In this document: one piece after another, positions 6,881 to 9,419 of the stretch
Layout: every line of letters starts with the position of its first letter
Numbering within the stretch: position 1 is the stretch's first letter
Assembly: GCA_937907305.1 (NCBI GenBank)
Contig: CALERQ010000088.1
Coordinates: 1 to 9,419, forward strand
DNA from: an uncultured Clostridia bacterium
Lineage (GTDB): Bacteria > Bacillota > Clostridia > Oscillospirales > Ruminococcaceae
Direction of reading: 5' to 3'
Length of the DNA stretch: 9,419 nucleotides
Program-made: the position numbers and the translations under genes
The notes under the pieces: model-generated
What the model saw: only the letters and a program-made list of their open reading frames with translations
What the model was told of the DNA's origin: nothing
Database searches by the model: none

Positions 6881-7378
6881 TCAGTTTTCCAGCAGCCTGC
6901 GCAGTACATCCATCCGGGGGTCGCCGCTGTCCTCACGGCAGCCGCACGGGCCCTCGTTCAGGTTCTTGCCGCAGGTCGGGCACAGCCCCCTGCAGTCTTC
7001 CCGGCACAGGTAGCGCTGCGGCAGCTCCGGCAGGATGTCGTTGGTAGCAAGCTCCTCGAGCTCTACGCATCCATTCTCGGCCACCAAAAAGGTCTCGTCG
7101 TCCTCCCCGTTCACCTCCCGCACCACAGTGTGGCTCACGGTTCGGTCTACGGGCAGCTCCAGCGGGGCCAGGCAGCGGTCGCACAGCACATGCAGCGTAA
7201 ACCGGTAGGTGCAATCGAGTGTAACTACACCGGCTCGGTTCACCGCCTTGGCGGTCACATTTACAGGCGCCGTAAATAGGGGCCGGCCTGCGTGTTTTAC
7301 GGTTGTCAGGTCCACATCCGCCGTTACCACATCGGCTTCTCCCGGCAGTTCCAGTACACGGTTCAGGTCCAGCTTCAC
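6881..7378 (-). CDS. yceD: YceD family (DUF177) protein, 23S rRNA accumulation/ribosome biogenesis
   Basis: 165 residues from the GTG at 7378, chosen because AAGGAG lies just upstream on the - strand and the protein then begins VKLDLNRVLELPG, the usual start. An open extension to 7477 would place the coding start beside the promoter and is rejected. Seen: a beta-rich N-terminal half, CDRCLAPLELPVDRTVSHTV (about residues 82-101), an acidic middle, and the conserved cysteine-rich signature CREDCRGLCPTCGKNLN followed by GPCGC near the C-terminus, as expected for DUF177 proteins next to rpmF. In E. coli the family affects 23S rRNA levels; plant relatives are linked to chloroplast 23S rRNA. The exact molecular role is unsettled. 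Confidence 0.92.
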   Translation of the reverse strand: MKLDLNRVLELPGEADVVTADVDLTTVKHAGRPLFTAPVNVTAKAVNRAGVVTLDCTYRFTLHVLCDRCLAPLELPVDRTVSHTVVREVNGEDDETFLVAENGCVELEELATNDILPELPQRYLCREDCRGLCPTCGKNLNEGPCGCREDSGDPRMDVLRRLLEN

Positions 7379-7483
7379 GGTGCCTCTCTCCTTTTCTTCG
7401 GGGAGATCCCCGCTGCGTTTAGGGGTCGCCGTCTTTAGGGGGAAAAGGGCGCACTGCCCCCTCCCTTGGACGGACACAAAAAT

Positions 7484-7512
7484 ATTATAGGGACTTCGCT
7501 CCCCCTTGTCAA
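7484..7512 (-). promoter_or_regulatory. Consensus sigma-A promoter for yceD-rpmF
   Basis: On the - strand TTGACA (7512-7507), a spacer of exactly 17 bp and TATAAT (7489-7484) match both consensus hexamers perfectly. Transcription would start near 7477, leaving a leader of about 100 nt before the yceD GTG at 7378. The leader contains a short palindrome (GGGGATCTCCCC), but I see no recognisable riboswitch or protein-binding leader. Confidence 0.92.
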
Positions 7513-7613
7513 GCCTTGGTTTGCATTTTCCCCCGGATTTCCGCGCTTTTTTGCATCAGCGGCACCCCCGGCGGCCATACTTTTGTCAGCTGGGCCACCC
7601 GGTGCCGCAGCCG

Positions 7614-7707
7614 GGCGGCCCGCAGGGCCGGCGGCGTTCCGCCGCCGTGGCGGCCTCCGGCCGCCCAAAGCCGCCCGCTCCGCGGCCGGCTTGCCCTGCG
7701 GGCCGCC
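7614..7707. repeat. Cloverleaf palindromic element 2 (four-way junction)
   Basis: These 94 nt fold like the element at 4414-4496. A 15-bp outer stem (7614-7628 with 7693-7707) encloses three hairpins: 8 bp (7629-7636/7640-7647, loop TTC), 7 bp (7649-7655/7659-7665, loop TCC) and 10 bp plus one C-C mismatch (7668-7678/7682-7692, loop TCC). Only 7648, 7666 and 7667 are unpaired at the junction. The outer stems of the two copies share CGCAGG and CCTGCG, but the hairpin arms differ in sequence while keeping their pairing. C/T-rich DNA follows on the same side, as at element 1. It lies between the divergent yceD and LCP-like genes. Confidence 0.82.
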
Positions 7708-8170
7708 TCTCCCTTCTCCCCCGCCCCCGGTTCTCACTTTCCCTCTTCCCTTACAGCGCTCCCACCGCAAAGGCCCAAAACTCCCCGCATCAAAACCCGC
7801 TTAAGCTGCGCCATCCCACCGCCCTGTCCCGCCGGATTTCCTCCCCCTCTTTTCACAAAAGCAGCATCCCACCGCCTTCATCTCCTCTCTCCGCTTTAGG
7901 CGACCACTCCCAGCCGGGAAAACGCCCATTCCTCCGCAAAAGGCCATCCGCTCCCATCTTCTTGTTCCTCTTCGGAAAGTCATTTCTATGCTAAACAGCC
8001 CCACGAAAGCTATTTCCGTCGCCCACCTATTCCGCCCCCGCAATCTGCGCCCTCTTCGAATGGTCACGCTTATCCCAAAAACCGCCCTCATTTTCCCTCT
8101 CCATCTCAAAAATCCTGTGCCAAAATGTCCTATCAAAGCCCCGCTTCCCACTACTCACCCATCCCACCCC
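7708..8170. other. G-poor, C/T-rich non-coding tract
   Basis: About 460 nt with a strong strand bias; for example 7741-7800 holds 30 C and 7 G. It contains TCTCCCCCGC (7715-7724), also found after element 1 (4548-4557), and a direct repeat CATCCCACCGCC (7812-7823 and 7865-7876). Open frames cross it on both strands, but they have biased, low-complexity products and no ribosome binding site, so I call no gene. I see no clear promoter for the LCP-like gene that follows. Confidence 0.6.
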
Positions 8171-8181
8171 GGAGGTGTTTC

Positions 8182-9048
8182 ATGAACCATTCCCATTCCC
8201 GCTCCGCCGATTTTTGGCGCACCTTTACCCTCTCGCTGGCCGCGGCCGGCCTTCTTTTCGGATTGGGCTGGCTGCTCATCAGCCACAACAATCCCCAGGA
8301 GGGCCCCCTGCCCGAATCTCCCCTCCTGCCGGATGAAAGCTCCAAGCTCACCGTGCTGGCCCTCGGCGTCAGCGATGAAAATGAACTCTCCCTGTGCGCC
8401 CTGCTCTCCTTCCAGCCGGATCTCATCGCCATTCAGGTGGCTGCCCTCCCGCCCCAAACCGTCTGGCAGACCGAGGCCGGAGAGGGCACCCTCTCGGCGG
8501 CCTGGCAGCAGGGCGGCGCCGACTATCTGCGGTCGGTCCTCTCCCAGTGGCTGGGCATCTCCATCCACCGCGCCATCAGCCAGAACCGCCAGCAGCTCTC
8601 CGCCGTCATGGAACAATTCGGCCCCCTGCCCTATACCCTTCCCCTCTCCCTGGCGGAGGACGCTCCCGGCAGCCGCATCCTGTTCCCGGCCGGGCGCTAC
8701 TACCTGGATGGCGAAGCCCTGGCCGATCTCATCACCCTGCCCCTGCCCGCGAACCCCGCCCGGCAAAGCGACCGCTCCGCCGAATTGATCAAGGCCCTGG
8801 TCCGGCGGCATCTCCCGGCCGTACTAAGCGAAAGCGGCGAAGAACTGGTGACCCAGCTCCTCACCCACAGCCACAGCGACCTGACCCTGCTGGACTACCT
8901 GGAGCGCCGTACCGCCCTTGGCACCCTGGCCCGCCGGGAGGAGATCCCCATTTACTGCGTGTACCTGGATGGCACGGCCGGGCAGGCCGGCTACTACCTC
9001 TCGGAGGTTTCTCTCACCTGCCTGCGCGCGGCCTTCCCCGCAGGATAA
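8182..9048 (+). CDS. LCP-like (LytR-CpsA-Psr) membrane-anchored protein, probably catalytically altered
   Basis: 288 residues from the ATG at 8182, five bases after GGAGGTG at 8171-8177; the open frame upstream to 8125 has no such signal. A short cytoplasmic N-terminus precedes one membrane helix (about residues 13-33), so the rest should be extracellular. Residues 55-185 align by eye with an LCP core: LTVLALGVSDENELSLCALLSFQPD resembles the opening strand, QQGGADYLRSVLSQWLGISIHRAI the GG...LLGI...D helix region, and FPAGRYYLDGEALADL the LDGxxAL segment. LCP enzymes attach teichoic acids or other polymers to peptidoglycan. Here the expected PRDTxV motif reads LPPQTVW, lacking its arginine and aspartate, and the upstream RSD is also missing. 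It may be a non-enzymatic relative. The family call is moderate. Confidence 0.7.
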   Translation: MNHSHSRSADFWRTFTLSLAAAGLLFGLGWLLISHNNPQEGPLPESPLLPDESSKLTVLALGVSDENELSLCALLSFQPDLIAIQVAALPPQTVWQTEAGEGTLSAAWQQGGADYLRSVLSQWLGISIHRAISQNRQQLSAVMEQFGPLPYTLPLSLAEDAPGSRILFPAGRYYLDGEALADLITLPLPANPARQSDRSAELIKALVRRHLPAVLSESGEELVTQLLTHSHSDLTLLDYLERRTALGTLARREEIPIYCVYLDGTAGQAGYYLSEVSLTCLRAAFPAG

Positions 9049-9334
9049 ATTCCGCCCGCCGGCGGGGACCCTCCTCGGCAAATCGCAGTCCCGCACCCGC
9101 GCACCGCGACCCCCTTTATCCCAAATTTCATCTCGCCTGTCGGCGGAGCGGAGCCTTTTGCAAAGGCATAGTTAGCACCGCTCGCTGCGGAGGCGTTTCT
9201 GCAAGAATAACTATTTCGTTTTCAAGGTACAGTTTTCCAAGCCCCCGACACTTTTGGAGGCGCGAGGGCGGCAGCAAATCCTCCCGTTTTATTTTGGAGG
9301 GGGTGCCGCCTGGTATATGAAAATCGTTAACGAT
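9049..9334. other. Non-coding tail with several stem-loops and a 12-bp palindrome
   Basis: I see no credible gene here. Structures visible are a perfect palindrome CCCGCCGGCGGG (9055-9066) just after the LCP-like stop, a hairpin GCCTTT-TGC-AAAGGC (9153-9167), a bulged stem joining ATAGTTA (9168-9174) to TAACTAT (9208-9214), an imperfect stem joining GGCGGCA (9268-9274) to TGCCGCC (9304-9310), and the palindrome ATCGTTAACGAT (9323-9334). The last has the size and CG-rich half-sites of a repressor operator, but no regulator is in view. Confidence 0.5.
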
Positions 9335-9375
9335 AAAAGGTCCTTTCACTAATACGGCAAAATGGACCCTTTTTT
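9335..9375 (+). terminator. Possible weak terminator or attenuator hairpin
   Basis: AAAAGGTCC (9335-9343) pairs with GGACC-C-TTTT (9364-9373), nine pairs with one bulged C and a 20-nt loop, followed by TT. Most of the T run lies within the stem, so termination strength is doubtful. Bases 9342-9349 can instead pair with 9380-9387, and 9380-9385 with 9394-9399, so alternative folds exist. The rest, to 9419, is AT-rich and ends at the window edge. Confidence 0.35.
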
Positions 9376-9419
9376 GCATGTGAAAGGTTAATATTTCACT
9401 TTTTTTAATGGAAAGTTTA

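Noticed and set aside
7379..7477. 33-codon N-terminal extension of YceD
   Set aside because: It would begin at the predicted transcription start and lacks family similarity; the GTG at 7378 has a good ribosome binding site and gives the normal protein length.
7801..8151. Minus-strand frame of 116 codons in the pyrimidine tract
   Set aside because: The product is arginine- and glycine-rich low complexity, as expected from reading a G-rich strand; no domain and no convincing ribosome binding site.

Overview
The window reads as chromosomal DNA of a GC-rich Gram-positive anaerobe, most likely a Clostridia (Oscillospirales-type) gut Firmicute. This is inferred from the gene set: MtaB, a PDZ/radical-SAM DUF512 protein, the YceD (DUF177)-RpmF pair, a LytR-CpsA-Psr-like protein, and strong AAAGGAG-type ribosome binding sites. 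The genus cannot be fixed from sequence alone. Most genes are GC-rich (43 of 60 bases at 181-240), but two stretches are AT-rich and look acquired: the HNH gene (21 of 60 G/C at 1381-1440) and the gene at 6032-6427 (15 of 60 G/C at 6241-6300).

Layout. Positions 7-2934 (+): mtaB (tRNA methylthiotransferase), a membrane-anchored HNH nuclease, a 48-residue membrane peptide and a GNAT acetyltransferase, closely packed. 3077-4393 (+): DUF512 radical-SAM/PDZ protein. 4414-4531: an 83-nt GC-rich element that folds into a complete four-way cloverleaf, followed with no gap by 35 consecutive cytosines. 4590-5591 (+): Gfo/Idh/MocA oxidoreductase, ending at a bidirectional terminator. 5643-6585: a divergent module of an XRE-type regulator (-) and two small genes (+), separated by two matching operator-like palindromes over the promoters. 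6608-7512 (-): rpmF and yceD, read from a consensus TTGACA-17-TATAAT promoter. 7614-7707: a second cloverleaf of the same plan, then about 460 nt of G-poor, C/T-rich DNA. 8182-9048 (+): an LCP-like membrane-anchored protein lacking the usual catalytic arginine. 9049-9419: a non-coding, structured tail.

How the parts relate. mtaB, yceD and rpmF are translation housekeeping genes. The XRE module looks like a self-contained, autoregulated accessory cassette with both sides closed by terminators. The most unusual content is the pair of cloverleaf elements. They share architecture (outer stem, three hairpins, all loops of three bases, almost no unpaired junction bases) and a 10-base downstream motif, while the arm sequences differ. 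This points to a repeat family kept for its fold. Whether it is already described cannot be decided here.
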